From contig MAAM01000012.1 of the NCBI GenBank assembly GCA_002162695.1, positions 49,411 to 113,410 on the forward strand: a stretch of 64,000 nt of DNA, read 5' to 3'. Made by a program: the position numbers and the translations under genes. Every line of letters starts with the position of its first letter. Position 1 is the stretch's first letter. Below, piece by piece: positions 52,432-62,899 of the stretch. Source of the stretch: Cycloclasticus sp. 46_120_T64 (GTDB taxonomy: Bacteria; Pseudomonadota; Gammaproteobacteria; Methylococcales; Cycloclasticaceae). A model generated the notes under the pieces. The model ran no database searches, had not been told where the DNA came from, and saw nothing but the letters and a program-made list of their open reading frames with translations.

Positions 52432-55389
52432 TTACTCGCTTTTGTCTACCGGCTTACTTTGAGTAGGCTCGGCAGTTGTTGCTGTAGTAGCCTTCGGCGC
52501 GGAGGGCGCTTTTGGCGCTGCAGCGGTTTCAGTTTTGTTGCTAGGCTGATCCGTTTGTTCGCTTTTTCTGCGTGAAGACGGCTCAGAACTACGTCGTCTA
52601 CGGTGCGGGTGACGAACACCAGACTTGTTAGCGGGGTCCTTTGCCTGAGTATCGGCCTGTTGAGGCTTGTTTTCAGCAGCCGGTTTACTCTGTGCAGGCG
52701 CTTGAGTCTCAGCCTGTTGAGGCTTGCTCTCGTTAGCCGGTTTGCTAGGCTTTGGCGCTTGAGTCTCAGCTTGTTGCGGCTTGCTCTCGTTAACCGGTTT
52801 GCTAGGCTTAGGCGTTTGAGTTTCAGCCTGTTGCGGCTTGTTCTCGTTAGCCGGTTTGCTAGGCTTAGGCGCTTGAGTTTCAGCCTGTTTCGGCTTGTTC
52901 TCGTTAGCCGGTTTGCTAGGCTTAGGCGCTTGAGTTTCAGCCTGTTGCGGCTTGTTCTCGTTAGCCGGTTTGCTAGGCTTAGGCGCTTGAGTTTCAGCCT
53001 GTTGCGGCTTGTTCTCGTTAGCCGGTTTGCTAGGCTTAGGCGCTTGAGTTTCAGCTTGTTGAGGCTTGCTCTCGTTAACCGGTTTGCTAGGCTTAGGTGT
53101 TTGAGTTTCAGCTTGTTGCGGCTTGTTCTCATTAGCTGGTTTGTTAGGCTTAGGCGCTTGAGTTTCAGCCTGTTGTGGCTTGTTCTCGTTAACCGGCTTG
53201 TTTTGTACAGGTGCTTCAGAGTCGACTTGCTGAGGTTTGTTCTCGCGAGGCGGTCTGTTTTCCCTAGGCGCTCGAGTATCGGCATTAGCTTGTTTTTCCC
53301 TAGGCTGTTGGCCGGGTGATTTTGACTCGCTTGTTTGCTCGGTATTGGCGTCGTTTCTAGGTTGTTGATTGCCCCGGTTCTCATTGTTGCTAGAGGAGCG
53401 ACGAGATCTACGACGTTTCCTCGGTGCAGACTTTCTTTCACCGCCTTCAGTGGTATTTTGCTCAGGTTTAGCCTGCGCAGCTTTATTTTGTGCGGCTGGC
53501 TTGTCGGCTGTATTTTGTTGGTCTTTTTGATCTTTTACGGGTTTTGGCTTTTGCTGATCCCTCGGTTTATTCGGGTTTTGCTTGCCTTGAGCGCTGCTAG
53601 ATCGACGGTTTCTATTTCTATTGCGGTTCTGTCCCTCGCCTTGTTTCGGGCGCTGCTGGCGGTTTTGTTGGGGTTTTTTCGCTTCAACGGCGGGTTTTTC
53701 TTCCTTAACTTCTTCTTTATTCGCCGATGGTAATATTTTATTAAATATACGTTTAAAGAAACCCTCAGTTGACGGCTCTTCTTTCGCCGCAGGTTGTGGT
53801 GTTCCTGGCATTACGTTTTGTACAACCGCTTTTTGTTGTTCCTGTGGTTCACGTTGGTACGGCTGAATTTCGCGTATTGCTTCGTGTGGAACACGTTCGT
53901 GACTGGCGACATTATCGCTCTTCACTTCCTTACTGCGAACACGCTCAATCTCATAATGCGGGGTTTCTAGGTGTTTATTTGGCACAATAACCAAGGACAC
54001 CTTATGGGTGTTTTCAATTTGCTGAATCTCAGTGCGTTTTTCATTCAATACGAAGGTTGCACAATCGATAGGCAGTTGAACGATGACTCGAGCAGTGTGC
54101 TCTTTCATCGCTTCTTCTTCTAAGATACGAATAATGGAGAGCGACAGTGACTCTACGCTACGGATGGTACCTTGGCCGTGGCAACGAGGGCAGACGGGTA
54201 GGCTGGATTCGGTTAACGATGAATGAATACGTTGGCGCGACATTTCAAGTAAGCCAAAACGAGAGATTCGGCTAAATTGAATGCGTGCGCGGTCGTGTTT
54301 CATCGCTTCCTTGATACGCGCTTCAACCATACGTTGGTTTTTGCTCGGGCCCATATCGATAAAATCAATAACAAATAAGCCGCCCATATCACGAATACGC
54401 AATTGACGAGCAATCTCATCGGCTGCTTCAAGGTTGATATTCAGCGCGGTGGTTTCAAAATCACTGCCTTTGGTGGCGCGCGCGGAGTTGATATCGATTG
54501 AAGTGAGTGCCTCTGTCGGGTCAACCACAATTGATCCGCCAGATGGTAATGGTACTTCGCGGCCATAAGCAGTTTCAATTTGGCTTTCGATTTGGTAACG
54601 AGTAAATAGCGGAACCGTGTCCTCGTACAGTTTTACCCGTGACAAATACTGCGGCATGATTTGCTGCATAAAGTCATGCGCTAAATGGTATGCGGTGGCG
54701 CTATCGATTAAAACCTCGTCAATGTCGTCGCGTAAATAATCGCGAATCGAGCGAATAATAAAATTGCTCTCTTGGAAAATGAGGTAAGGGGCTTTACGGT
54801 CTTCTGAAGCGCGACTAATGGCGTCCCATAAGTTAGTGAGATAGTTTAAATCCCATTGCAGTTCTTCAACCGATTTGCCGACGCCGGCGGTTCTAACGAT
54901 AAGGCCAATGGTGTCAGGGATATCTAGTTGATCGAGAACTTCACGTAATGCGGTGCGGTTGTCACCATCGATACGGCGAGAAATACCGCCAGCACCTGGA
55001 TTATTGGGCATTAATACCAAATAACTACCGGCTAAACTCACTTGGGTGGTGAGGGCTGCGCCTTTATTGCCACGTTCTTCTTTTTCTACCTGAACGACAA
55101 TTTCCTGACCTTCTTTGATCTGGTTTTTGTCTTTTATTTCATGCGTGTCTAAGCCAATGGCTAGACCTGAGATTTCTTTAAACGGCAGAAAACCATGGCG
55201 AGTTGAACCGTAGTCTACAAAAACGGCTTCTAGGCTGCGTTCTACGCGGGTAATAATGCCTTTGTAGACATTAGATTTTTTTTGTTCTCTTGCAGGGACC
55301 TCAATATCAAGGTCATATAATTTTTGTCCATCGACGAGTGCAACCCTCAGTTCTTCGGCGTGGGTTGCGTTGATTAACATTCTTTTCAT
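52432..55389 (-). CDS. rne: Ribonuclease E with repetitive C-terminal region
   Basis: '[30 protein letters not shown]...[28 protein letters not shown]' (Zn-link). Confidence 0.95.
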   Translation of the reverse strand: MKRMLINATHAEELRVALVDGQKLYDLDIEVPAREQKKSNVYKGIITRVERSLEAVFVDYGSTRHGFLPFKEISGLAIGLDTHEIKDKNQIKEGQEIVVQVEKEERGNKGAALTTQVSLAGSYLVLMPNNPGAGGISRRIDGDNRTALREVLDQLDIPDTIGLIVRTAGVGKSVEELQWDLNYLTNLWDAISRASEDRKAPYLIFQESNFIIRSIRDYLRDDIDEVLIDSATAYHLAHDFMQQIMPQYLSRVKLYEDTVPLFTRYQIESQIETAYGREVPLPSGGSIVVDPTEALTSIDINSARATKGSDFETTALNINLEAADEIARQLRIRDMGGLFVIDFIDMGPSKNQRMVEARIKEAMKHDRARIQFSRISRFGLLEMSRQRIHSSLTESSLPVCPRCHGQGTIRSVESLSLSIIRILEEEAMKEHTARVIVQLPIDCATFVLNEKRTEIQQIENTHKVSLVIVPNKHLETPHYEIERVRSKEVKSDNVASHERVPHEAIREIQPYQREPQEQQKAVVQNVMPGTPQPAAKEEPSTEGFFKRIFNKILPSANKEEVKEEKPAVEAKKPQQNRQQRPKQGEGQNRNRNRNRRSSSAQGKQNPNKPRDQQKPKPVKDQKDQQNTADKPAAQNKAAQAKPEQNTTEGGERKSAPRKRRRSRRSSSNNENRGNQQPRNDANTEQTSESKSPGQQPREKQANADTRAPRENRPPRENKPQQVDSEAPVQNKPVNENKPQQAETQAPKPNKPANENKPQQAETQTPKPSKPVNESKPQQAETQAPKPSKPANENKPQQAETQAPKPSKPANENKPQQAETQAPKPSKPANENKPKQAETQAPKPSKPANENKPQQAETQTPKPSKPVNESKPQQAETQAPKPSKPANESKPQQAETQAPAQSKPAAENKPQQADTQAKDPANKSGVRHPHRRRRSSEPSSRRKSEQTDQPSNKTETAAAPKAPSAPKATTATTAEPTQSKPVDKSE
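52657..53240 (-). repeat. 57-bp (19-aa) in-frame tandem repeat array inside rne, about 10 units
   Basis: Consensus [19 protein letters not shown] repeated with few substitutions. Confidence 0.95.
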
Positions 55390-55833
55390 TAAATTCTTTT
55401 CCTAATGCCACGGCGAGCACAGAAATAATGGCTAGTGAGAACTGTTCGGTTGATTCATATGCTTGTAATTGCTCTTTTAATTTGAACCGATTGTATTAAT
55501 TTTTAGCTTACTTTCTCACTAGGTCAGACATCTAAGCGTATTTGATTTATGATTAGCTTTTGTCAATGTCTGTATTAAATTCTGTACTGCTGGGCAAGTA
55601 AATTCGCTCATCGTGGGTCGAGCAAAATAAAACCCCTTTGAATGCCAGTTATAAACTGCAACATTCTTATTTCTGTTGTAGCGCGTAATTAAACGATGGA
55701 TTAGCCTTGCTAACAGACACACGTTATTATGATTAGCGCCATTCAATACAGTATTTAGCTGTACTTGAGTTATTTCGGACTATATCAAATAAATCCAATT
55801 ACATCAATCAGATAAGTAGTAAAGTTAAAATAT

Positions 55834-56772
55834 ATGAAAAAAGAGTCATATGATCAGGTTCGATACGTCGAAGTTGATGACAATTCAGCCGGTCAACGCT
55901 TAGATAATTTTCTAATTACCCAGCTTAAAGGGGTACCTAAGAGCCATATTTATAAAATTATTCGGCGAGGTGAGGTACGTATTAATAAAGGCCGATGCAA
56001 AAACGTCTACCGGCTTAAGTTAAATGATATTGTCAGAATTCCACCGGTTAGGGTAGATGAAAAAATACAAACTACACCGGCGAAATGGATGCTGGAAAAG
56101 TTAGAAAAACGCATCATTTATGAGGACGACGACTTGTTAGTGTTGAATAAGCCGTCGGGTATACCTGTTCATGGCGGAACTGCAAATCACCACGGGGTGA
56201 TTGATGGTTTACGTTTTTTGCGTAAGGATGAACGTTATTTAGAATTGGTGCATCGTTTAGATAAGGCGACCTCGGGTTGCTTATTGATTGCCAAAAAACG
56301 AAAAATGTTGAATGCCTTGCAAACCTTATTACGTAACCGAACCATTACTAAAACGTATACGGCTTTAGTGTGCGGGGTTATTCACCAGCAACAGCAGACG
56401 GTGAATGCGCCGCTCGAAAAACGCACCCTAGAAAGCGGTGAACACCGCGTACGGGTACACCCCGATGGTAAAAAATCGACCACGGTGTATACACGCTTGC
56501 AGACTTTCAAACGCGCCACCTTGGTATCGGCCTCACCTAAAACGGGTCGCACCCACCAAATTCGGGTACACGCTAAACATTTAGGTCACCCGATAGCGGG
56601 GGATGAACGTTATTCGACACCGGCACAATATAAGGCGTATCGTGAACAGGGGTTGAAACGATTATTCCTACACGCCAGTAAGCTTGAGTTTATTAACCCA
56701 CTAACGGAACAGGCGGTTTGTTATGAAGCACCGCTAGACGATGAATTAGCCGCGTTCTTAAAACAACTATGA
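55834..56772 (+). CDS. rluC: 23S rRNA pseudouridine synthase
   Basis: S4-like N-terminus and 'LELVHRLDKATSGCLLIAKK' signature; divergent from rne. Confidence 0.93.
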   Translation: MKKESYDQVRYVEVDDNSAGQRLDNFLITQLKGVPKSHIYKIIRRGEVRINKGRCKNVYRLKLNDIVRIPPVRVDEKIQTTPAKWMLEKLEKRIIYEDDDLLVLNKPSGIPVHGGTANHHGVIDGLRFLRKDERYLELVHRLDKATSGCLLIAKKRKMLNALQTLLRNRTITKTYTALVCGVIHQQQQTVNAPLEKRTLESGEHRVRVHPDGKKSTTVYTRLQTFKRATLVSASPKTGRTHQIRVHAKHLGHPIAGDERYSTPAQYKAYREQGLKRLFLHASKLEFINPLTEQAVCYEAPLDDELAAFLKQL

Positions 56773-57413
56773 TTAATGACTATGAGTTGGTTGTTTTCGA
56801 TTGGGATGGCACCTTGGCCAACTCCATCGATTGGATTGTTGATTGCCTATTATTCGTCGCCGAACAGCAGAATTTGGTGAAACCGAGTGAGCAAGCGTGT
56901 AAAGATATTATTGGTTTGAGTTTATCGCAGGCGATGTTGGCCTTGTTTCCTACGATTAATGATCAGGCAAAGGTGCGTATGGTGGAGTCCTATAGACGGC
57001 GTTACATGTCTAAAGCGATCACCCAGAATGATTTATTTCTTGATACACTGCCAGTATTGCAAGAGCTGATGCGTAGCGGTAAAACATTGGCTATTGCAAC
57101 GGGGAAGGGGCGGCAAGGCTTAGATCGTGCTCTCGATGGCACCGATACACGTCATTTTTTCCAACATATGCGCTGTGCGGATGTGATGGAATCAAAACCC
57201 AGCCCACATATGTTGTTTGATATTATGCAAGTGAGCGGCATCAGCCCAGAAAAAACGATTATGATCGGTGACTCAAGTTTAGATCTGATCATGGCGAATA
57301 ATGCTGGGGTGGCAAGTGTTGGTATTACCACGGGGGCGCACTCGGCTACGGTGTTAAACGCGGAAAAACCCTTGCGCTGCATTAACAATTTAAAGGAATT
57401 ATTTGAGGATTAG
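56769..57413 (+). CDS. HAD-family hydrolase
   Basis: 'LVVFDWDGTLANSIDWIV...MIGDSSLDLIMANNAGV'. Confidence 0.93.
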   Translation: MINDYELVVFDWDGTLANSIDWIVDCLLFVAEQQNLVKPSEQACKDIIGLSLSQAMLALFPTINDQAKVRMVESYRRRYMSKAITQNDLFLDTLPVLQELMRSGKTLAIATGKGRQGLDRALDGTDTRHFFQHMRCADVMESKPSPHMLFDIMQVSGISPEKTIMIGDSSLDLIMANNAGVASVGITTGAHSATVLNAEKPLRCINNLKELFED

Positions 57414-57415
57414 CG

Positions 57416-58390
57416 ATGGCTTTATTTAATAAAAAAACAGACAATCAAAGTGATGAACAATGGGAGCGCTCGGTGCTCGAGAAAGTTGCCTTAGCATCGA
57501 TGGTCGAACAGCGACGAGCACGCCGCTGGGGTATTTTCTTTAAATTCTTATTCCTTGTTTATATCGTTGTTATTACCAGCCTTGCGGTTTCGCCGATGGG
57601 CAGTGGAGTGCAGGTGACAACAGGCCCACATACCGCGGTCGTGGATGTTAAAGGTATTATCGTTGCCGGAGGCGAAGCCGATGCCGAGACGATTATTGGT
57701 AGCTTGCACGATGCGGTGGAAGATCCGAATACGAAGGGTATTATTTTACGCTTGAACTCACCGGGCGGTAGTCCCGTGCAATCGAGTTATGTGTATCAGG
57801 CGATCATCGATTTACGGAAACAACACCCCGATATACCGATTCACGCGGTGGTTGAAGATTTATGCGCCTCGGGTGGTTATTACATTGCCTCGGCAGCGGA
57901 TAAAATTTTTGTTAATGAATCCAGCATAGTCGGCTCTATTGGCGTGGTGATGAATGGTTTTGGTTTTACCGATGTGATGAAAACCCTCGGCGTTGAACGA
58001 CGTTTATACACCGCCGGCGAACATAAGGGCTTCTTAGATCCGTTTTCAGCGGTTAATGACGGTGAGCGTGAACACGTGCAAACCATGTTGAACAATATTC
58101 ACCACGAATTTATTCAAGCGGTAAAAAATGGTCGGGGTGAGCGCTTACAAGAGAATCCGGACTTATTTAGTGGTTTAGTTTGGGCCGGTTCCGATAGCGT
58201 GCGTTTAGGGTTAACGGATGGCATTGGTCACGTTAAATCGGTCGCTAAAGATGAGATTGGTGCGGAAAAAATCGTTGATTTCACCGCGCAAAAACCCTTT
58301 ATTGAGCGTTTAGCCAAAAATATGGGTGTTGCGATGGCCGAATTTACTCGTCAGCTATCAATCATGCAGAGCGGTATGACGTTGCGCTAA
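57416..58390 (+). CDS. sppA: S49-family signal peptide peptidase
   Basis: 'GIILRLNSPGGSPVQSSYVYQAI...CASGGYYIASAADKIFVNESSIVGSIGVV'. Confidence 0.92.
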   Translation: MALFNKKTDNQSDEQWERSVLEKVALASMVEQRRARRWGIFFKFLFLVYIVVITSLAVSPMGSGVQVTTGPHTAVVDVKGIIVAGGEADAETIIGSLHDAVEDPNTKGIILRLNSPGGSPVQSSYVYQAIIDLRKQHPDIPIHAVVEDLCASGGYYIASAADKIFVNESSIVGSIGVVMNGFGFTDVMKTLGVERRLYTAGEHKGFLDPFSAVNDGEREHVQTMLNNIHHEFIQAVKNGRGERLQENPDLFSGLVWAGSDSVRLGLTDGIGHVKSVAKDEIGAEKIVDFTAQKPFIERLAKNMGVAMAEFTRQLSIMQSGMTLR

Positions 58391-58424
58391 GGCGTTTCAA
58401 GCATTCAGCGAAAGTTCATTCCGG

Positions 58425-58721
58425 ATGATTAAACTAAGCCGATATACTCAAGCCTTGCGGAAACTTATGCGTTTATCAATATTGTTATTACTTATGCTAT
58501 TGCCGTTAACGGTATGCTCTGCCGATACCGCTATGGTATTGGCGAAGCAGCAAGGCGTCACGCTTGATCAAGCGCTGCAACAGGTAAAAAAACAGCAGCA
58601 AGGCAAAGTTCTTGCTGCGGAAACTAAGTTGCAACAAGGTGTTTCGGTGCACGTTATTAAGGTGCTTACTGAGGAAGGCCGAGTTAAAAAGATTCGTATT
58701 AACGCGGTGCAAACACGGTGA
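58425..58721 (+). CDS. PepSY-like small exported protein
   Basis: Signal peptide, PepSY-like 'VSVHVIKVLTEEGRVKKIRINAVQ'; next to the two-component system. Confidence 0.6.
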   Translation: MIKLSRYTQALRKLMRLSILLLLMLLPLTVCSADTAMVLAKQQGVTLDQALQQVKKQQQGKVLAAETKLQQGVSVHVIKVLTEEGRVKKIRINAVQTR

Positions 58722-58739
58722 TGGAAGTAGGGGGCTGAG

Positions 58740-59420
58740 ATGCGGGTATTGGTAGTAGAAGACGATTTGGCATTGCAAGGTCAGTTAGCAACATTGCTGA
58801 CGCAAACGGGTTACGCGGTAGATGTGGCCAGTACCGGGCAAGAGGCGATGTACTTCGCCTGTGAATATTCGGTTGATGTGGCCATCATCGACTTAGGCCT
58901 GCCCGATATCAGTGGCATCGAGCTAATTAAACGGCTGCGGGCGAAACAACAGAATTTTCCGCTGATTATATTAACCGCTAGAAGCCGCTGGGAAGAAAAA
59001 GTAGAAGGTTTACAAGCCGGCGCAGATGATTATTTGGTTAAACCCTTTCATAACGAAGAATTATTGGCGCGTTTAAATGCATTAATTCGACGTTCCGCCG
59101 GCTTAGCCAGTGCCACTCTCGTTTGTGGGGCGATCCAATTAGATACCAATGCGCAGCAAGTGATCGTGGCCGAGCAGCCGATTGAACTGACCGCCTATGA
59201 ATACAAAATGCTCGAATATATGATGCTGCATTCTGGGCGGCTTATTTCAAAAAGTGAAATTACCGAACATATTTATGAACAAGACTTCGACCGAGACAGT
59301 AATGTGATTGAAGTATTTGTGGGCCGTTTAAGAAAAAAACTGGACCCCAGCGGTGAGATAAATCCGATAGAAACCCTGCGTGGCCGAGGTTACCGTTTTT
59401 CCATTCCATTAAACGATTAA
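58740..59420 (+). CDS. OmpR/PhoP-type response regulator
   Basis: Receiver 'MRVLVVEDDLALQGQL' and winged-helix C-terminus. Confidence 0.95.
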   Translation: MRVLVVEDDLALQGQLATLLTQTGYAVDVASTGQEAMYFACEYSVDVAIIDLGLPDISGIELIKRLRAKQQNFPLIILTARSRWEEKVEGLQAGADDYLVKPFHNEELLARLNALIRRSAGLASATLVCGAIQLDTNAQQVIVAEQPIELTAYEYKMLEYMMLHSGRLISKSEITEHIYEQDFDRDSNVIEVFVGRLRKKLDPSGEINPIETLRGRGYRFSIPLND

Positions 59421-59435
59421 AACAAAGGTCGGCAG

Positions 59436-60785
59436 GTGAGCAATAGCATTCAGTCGCGGCTTATCCTATCGGCTAGCTTTGTGCTGCTGTGTTTTTTAGG
59501 GTTGGCGGGGGCGGTGTTGGACATGGCCTATCAAAATGGGGTGCAACAAGCGCTGCATGAGCGATTGCAGATCCAGCTGTATTCGATATTAGCGGAAGCC
59601 GAACTCAACGAGGAAAATCAATTTATGATGCGCTCAGCCCTAGCTGATCCGCGTTTCAGGCAAGTTGATTCAGATTTATACGCCTATGTTTTTAGTAATG
59701 AGCAGCAACTGACTTGGCGCAGCCCATCGGCGGTGGGTCTGCAGATTAAGCCATTGCAACAGCTGGCAACCGGGGTAAACCGTTACCTTGAAAGCCGAGT
59801 TAACGAGCAGCCTAGCGTGGCGCTGCATTATCGGGCCATCTTAGAAGGTACAGCGGGGCGTTCACGCGAGTTTGAGTTTATCGTTATTGAATCTCAGCAG
59901 AGAATGAATAGCCAAGTCGCCGGGTTCCGGTCGGTGTTATGGCAGTGGTTAGGGGGTGTTGCCGCCTTATTGATATTGACCCAGTTTGTCATTATTAGAA
60001 AAAGCCTACAACCGCTAAGGCTCATCGTTAACGACCTAGAGAGTATTCAGCAAGGTGATAGCCAGCAGCTGGCTAATGACTACAGCGATGAGCTAAAGGA
60101 ATTGGCGAGCATGCTCAATAAACTTATTGTTAACGAACGTACCCATTTAAAACGCTACCGAGACACCCTAGCCGACCTAGCGCACAGTTTGAAAACCCCC
60201 TTGTCGGTACTAACGGGGCTGTATACCCAAGGCGAACTGAATACGGTTGATATTCAAATGCTGAAAACCCAAACCCAGCAAATGCGACAGCTGGTTGACT
60301 ATCAACTACAAAAAGCCGCTGCAAAAGGCCACCAAACCCTAGCCGCACCGCTTGCATTAGAACCGATCATTCAGCAAATTATTAACTCACTGAATAAAGT
60401 TTATATGGACAAGCAGCTAACCGCTTCGGTTAATGTTTCAACGGCGATTAAATTTAGTGCAGAGCGGGGCGATCTGTATGAACTGTTGGGTAACTTGCTG
60501 GATAATGCCTATAAATGGGCCGATTCAGCGGTAAGCATCAGCGTTCAAGAACAAGACAATAGCGGCATTAAAATAGTAATAGAAGACGATGGTCCCGGCA
60601 TACCCGCCGAACAATTAGCCGCCGTTTTACAGCGCGGCATACGCGCGGATGAAGCCGTTAATGGGCAAGGCATCGGACTAGCGGTGATTAATGAACTGGT
60701 GAGGCTTTATAACGGAACACTAACGTCCAAGCCCTGCTCGTTAGGTGGCCAGCATTGGGAAGTTTGTTTACCAAAAAAGGCATAA
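59436..60785 (+). CDS. PhoQ-like sensor histidine kinase
   Basis: 'LADLAHSLKTPLSVL' H-box, 'LLGNLLDNAYKWA' N-box. Confidence 0.93.
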   Translation: MSNSIQSRLILSASFVLLCFLGLAGAVLDMAYQNGVQQALHERLQIQLYSILAEAELNEENQFMMRSALADPRFRQVDSDLYAYVFSNEQQLTWRSPSAVGLQIKPLQQLATGVNRYLESRVNEQPSVALHYRAILEGTAGRSREFEFIVIESQQRMNSQVAGFRSVLWQWLGGVAALLILTQFVIIRKSLQPLRLIVNDLESIQQGDSQQLANDYSDELKELASMLNKLIVNERTHLKRYRDTLADLAHSLKTPLSVLTGLYTQGELNTVDIQMLKTQTQQMRQLVDYQLQKAAAKGHQTLAAPLALEPIIQQIINSLNKVYMDKQLTASVNVSTAIKFSAERGDLYELLGNLLDNAYKWADSAVSISVQEQDNSGIKIVIEDDGPGIPAEQLAAVLQRGIRADEAVNGQGIGLAVINELVRLYNGTLTSKPCSLGGQHWEVCLPKKA

Positions 60786-60808
60786 ACTACGGGGTTAGGG
60801 TAGTGGGG

Positions 60809-61771
60809 CTATAAATCACTAAAAGGGCTTCTAACTGCGTGTCCTCCTCGATTAAGAACGTGGGTGTAAATTTCCGTAGTTCTTATATCACTATGCCCTA
60901 ACTGTTCCTGCACGGTACGAATATCCGCCCCACGTTCCAACAGGTGGGTGGCAAAAGAATGTCTAAAGGTATGGCAAGAGGCAGGCTTGTTGATAGCAGA
61001 CTGCCTGACCGCCGCCTTAACCGCACGTTGAACAATTTGCTCACCCATATGGTGTCTACGCACCTTCTCTGAACGAGGGTCCTTGCTTAAGCGGGCCGCA
61101 GGAAATAAATATTGCCAGCTCAGCTCAAAAGGTGCCGCGGGGTATTTCTTATCAAGTGCATGGGGTAAATACACCCCATCCCAATCACCGAGTGCATTGT
61201 CTTTTTCAAATAACGTTTGTACATGAGCTATTTGCAGGCGTAAACCCTTGCACACCTCGGCCGCTAAGGTTGTCATGCGGTTTTTTCGCCCCTTACCATC
61301 ACGCACCAGAATGGTTAGCTTATCAAAATCAATATCTTGTACGCGCAGCCTTACCGTTTCCATCACCCGTAAGCCAGAACCATACATAAGAGCCGCGCAC
61401 AGCTTTGAGTCCCCCGTTAACAGTGAAAAAATGCTCCGCACCTCATCTTTGGTTAAAACAACGGGGAGTTTTCGAGGCGTGCGTGCGCGTGAAAAATCGC
61501 TAAAATCCCCCAGCGGGGACTCTAAAACGTGCCGATACATAAACACGATAGCATTCAGAGCCGTTTTTTGTGTGCTAGGTGCTACCTTGGCATTGAGCGC
61601 TAAATGGGTCAGGAAATCGCGAACATCAGATTCAGCCAATTTCGAAGGGTGCTGCATTTTATGGAAACGAATAAAATACCTAATCCAGTACAGGTAAGTA
61701 TCTTCAGTACGGATACTGTAATATTTTGCACGTAAGGTATCGCGTACCTGCTCAATAAATGAAGAAGCCAT
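60809..61771 (-). CDS. intI: Integron integrase (tyrosine recombinase)
   Basis: Tyrosine-recombinase motifs (HTFRHSFATHLLERGADIRTVQEQLGHSDIRTTEIYTHV) with the integron-specific insert 'AARLSKDPRSEKVRRHHMGEQIVQRAVKAAVRQSAINKPAS'; start MASSFIEQ at 61771. Confidence 0.93.
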   Translation of the reverse strand: MASSFIEQVRDTLRAKYYSIRTEDTYLYWIRYFIRFHKMQHPSKLAESDVRDFLTHLALNAKVAPSTQKTALNAIVFMYRHVLESPLGDFSDFSRARTPRKLPVVLTKDEVRSIFSLLTGDSKLCAALMYGSGLRVMETVRLRVQDIDFDKLTILVRDGKGRKNRMTTLAAEVCKGLRLQIAHVQTLFEKDNALGDWDGVYLPHALDKKYPAAPFELSWQYLFPAARLSKDPRSEKVRRHHMGEQIVQRAVKAAVRQSAINKPASCHTFRHSFATHLLERGADIRTVQEQLGHSDIRTTEIYTHVLNRGGHAVRSPFSDL

Positions 61772-61843
61772 ATGTGCTCCAGATGTCGTTGTTTTATAAA
61801 GTATCAACGCGCTGGTGAGATCAGTCAATGAATTTGAGGGGGT

Positions 61844-61994
61844 TGACGTAATTAAACACCTTAAAAACAAACGTTTACCCTTAATAGTTTGAATGTAGGC
61901 GTGTTTTTTAATAAAAAAACTTTTACTAACCGTGAAAGTACGTCACTATGAGGTGAAATAACACGTCACGTTGACGTTGAATATAATGTTAGGC
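61844..61994 (+). other. attI-like recombination site and intI upstream region
   Basis: Lies between divergent intI and the first cassette; core GTTAGGC 61988-61994; ACGTCAC repeated at 61940-61946 and 61963-61969. Confidence 0.7.
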
Positions 61995-62044
61995 AATAAT
62001 AATTAACAGTGGTAGTTAGCAAGTATATATTTTATAGTTCTTAA

Positions 62045-62113
62045 CGAGTGATGGTGTACTGGTGAACACACCTCTTAGGAGGGTATAGCAGGGTTCGATT
62101 CCCGGCCACTAAG
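62045..62113 (+). other. tRNA-like sequence (possible pseudo-tRNA) inside cassette 1
   Basis: D-arm GTGT-ACTGGTGA-ACAC, anticodon-like loop CTTAGGA (TAG), T-arm CAGGG-TTCGATT-CCCGG, 3' acceptor CCACTAA; the 5' acceptor pairs at only 4/7 positions. Confidence 0.45.
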
Positions 62114-62143
62114 TAGCATTTAACAAAGTGGTACTTAGTGGCC
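62104..62143. repeat. Perfect 12-bp inverted repeat upstream of the cassette 1 ORF
   Basis: GGCCACTAAGTA (62104-62115) / TACTTAGTGGCC (62132-62143), 16-nt loop. Confidence 0.9.
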
Positions 62144-62155
62144 GAGGGGTGATTT

Positions 62156-62899
62156 ATGTTAAATAACAATACAATTTATAAATTCCATGTAGCAAACCTT
62201 CACTCTATTCAAACTGCCATTGAACATTTAAAAAGAACAATACACGTTGCAATTGCATCAGAAAATAAAAAATTAATTCTTTCCTACACTCGACTATTAA
62301 GTTTAACTTTGGGCGCATGGGCAGAAGTGAGGCTTAATAAATTATTGTACGAAACAGAAGGCTTCTCTACCGAAGAAAGAGAAAAAATAAAGGCAAAGGG
62401 TAGTCAATTTGAGAAATGGGAGTTATCTATTGAATTAGCTGTTCGGTCACATTACGGGATTCAAAACCAACCACTTACGGATACTAATCTTACACATTCA
62501 GTATATTCTAGGTATCAAACTTTAAATGCGATCCTTGAACAAGATTTAAAACCAGTAATTGAAATAAGAAACAAACTTGCTCATGGTCAATGGGAGTACC
62601 CATTTACTGATGGTTTAGATTTAGCAATAGATAAAAAAATAGCTATAGAGGCAGAAAACGTTCAATCATTACATTATAAATATGTATTACTAAACCATCT
62701 TTCCCAAATCATTCATGACTTAATTGTTTCTAAACCTACCTTCGAGAGAGATTTTGACAAGTATTATCAAAAGTTTGCAAGCACTAGGCAACACTTGTTA
62801 AATAAATCTTTTGTGACATTCTGTAGTGACATAAAAGAGCGTGCAGTAAGAGGTAAAGAGGCAAGAGCTCAGAATGTTGCTAATATACCAAATGCCTAA
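62156..62899 (+). CDS. Cassette 1 protein with HEPN-like RX4H motif
   Basis: 247 aa mostly helical, 'KPVIEIRNKLAHGQWEYP'. Confidence 0.65.
   Translation: MLNNNTIYKFHVANLHSIQTAIEHLKRTIHVAIASENKKLILSYTRLLSLTLGAWAEVRLNKLLYETEGFSTEEREKIKAKGSQFEKWELSIELAVRSHYGIQNQPLTDTNLTHSVYSRYQTLNAILEQDLKPVIEIRNKLAHGQWEYPFTDGLDLAIDKKIAIEAENVQSLHYKYVLLNHLSQIIHDLIVSKPTFERDFDKYYQKFASTRQHLLNKSFVTFCSDIKERAVRGKEARAQNVANIPNA

Noticed and set aside
52603-53441. Long Arg/Leu-rich ORFs overlapping the rne repeats on both strands, and a CRISPR-like look to the array
   Set aside because: They arise from alternate frames of a 57-bp in-frame coding repeat; there are no distinct spacers and the repeats translate cleanly within rne.
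61772-61870. 33 aa N-terminal extension of IntI
   Set aside because: IntI proteins start near MASSFIEQ and are about 320 aa; the extension lies in the attI-proximal leader.
61772-61988. LexA box in front of intI
   Set aside because: CTGGTGAGATCAG was considered, but the spacing is N7 rather than N10; no convincing LexA site found by eye.
62117-62123. ATTTAAC as an attC R'' box inside cassette 1
   Set aside because: Fits RYYYAAC, but there is no R' partner, and cassette 1 start and end match each other (GTTAGGC / GCCTAAC).
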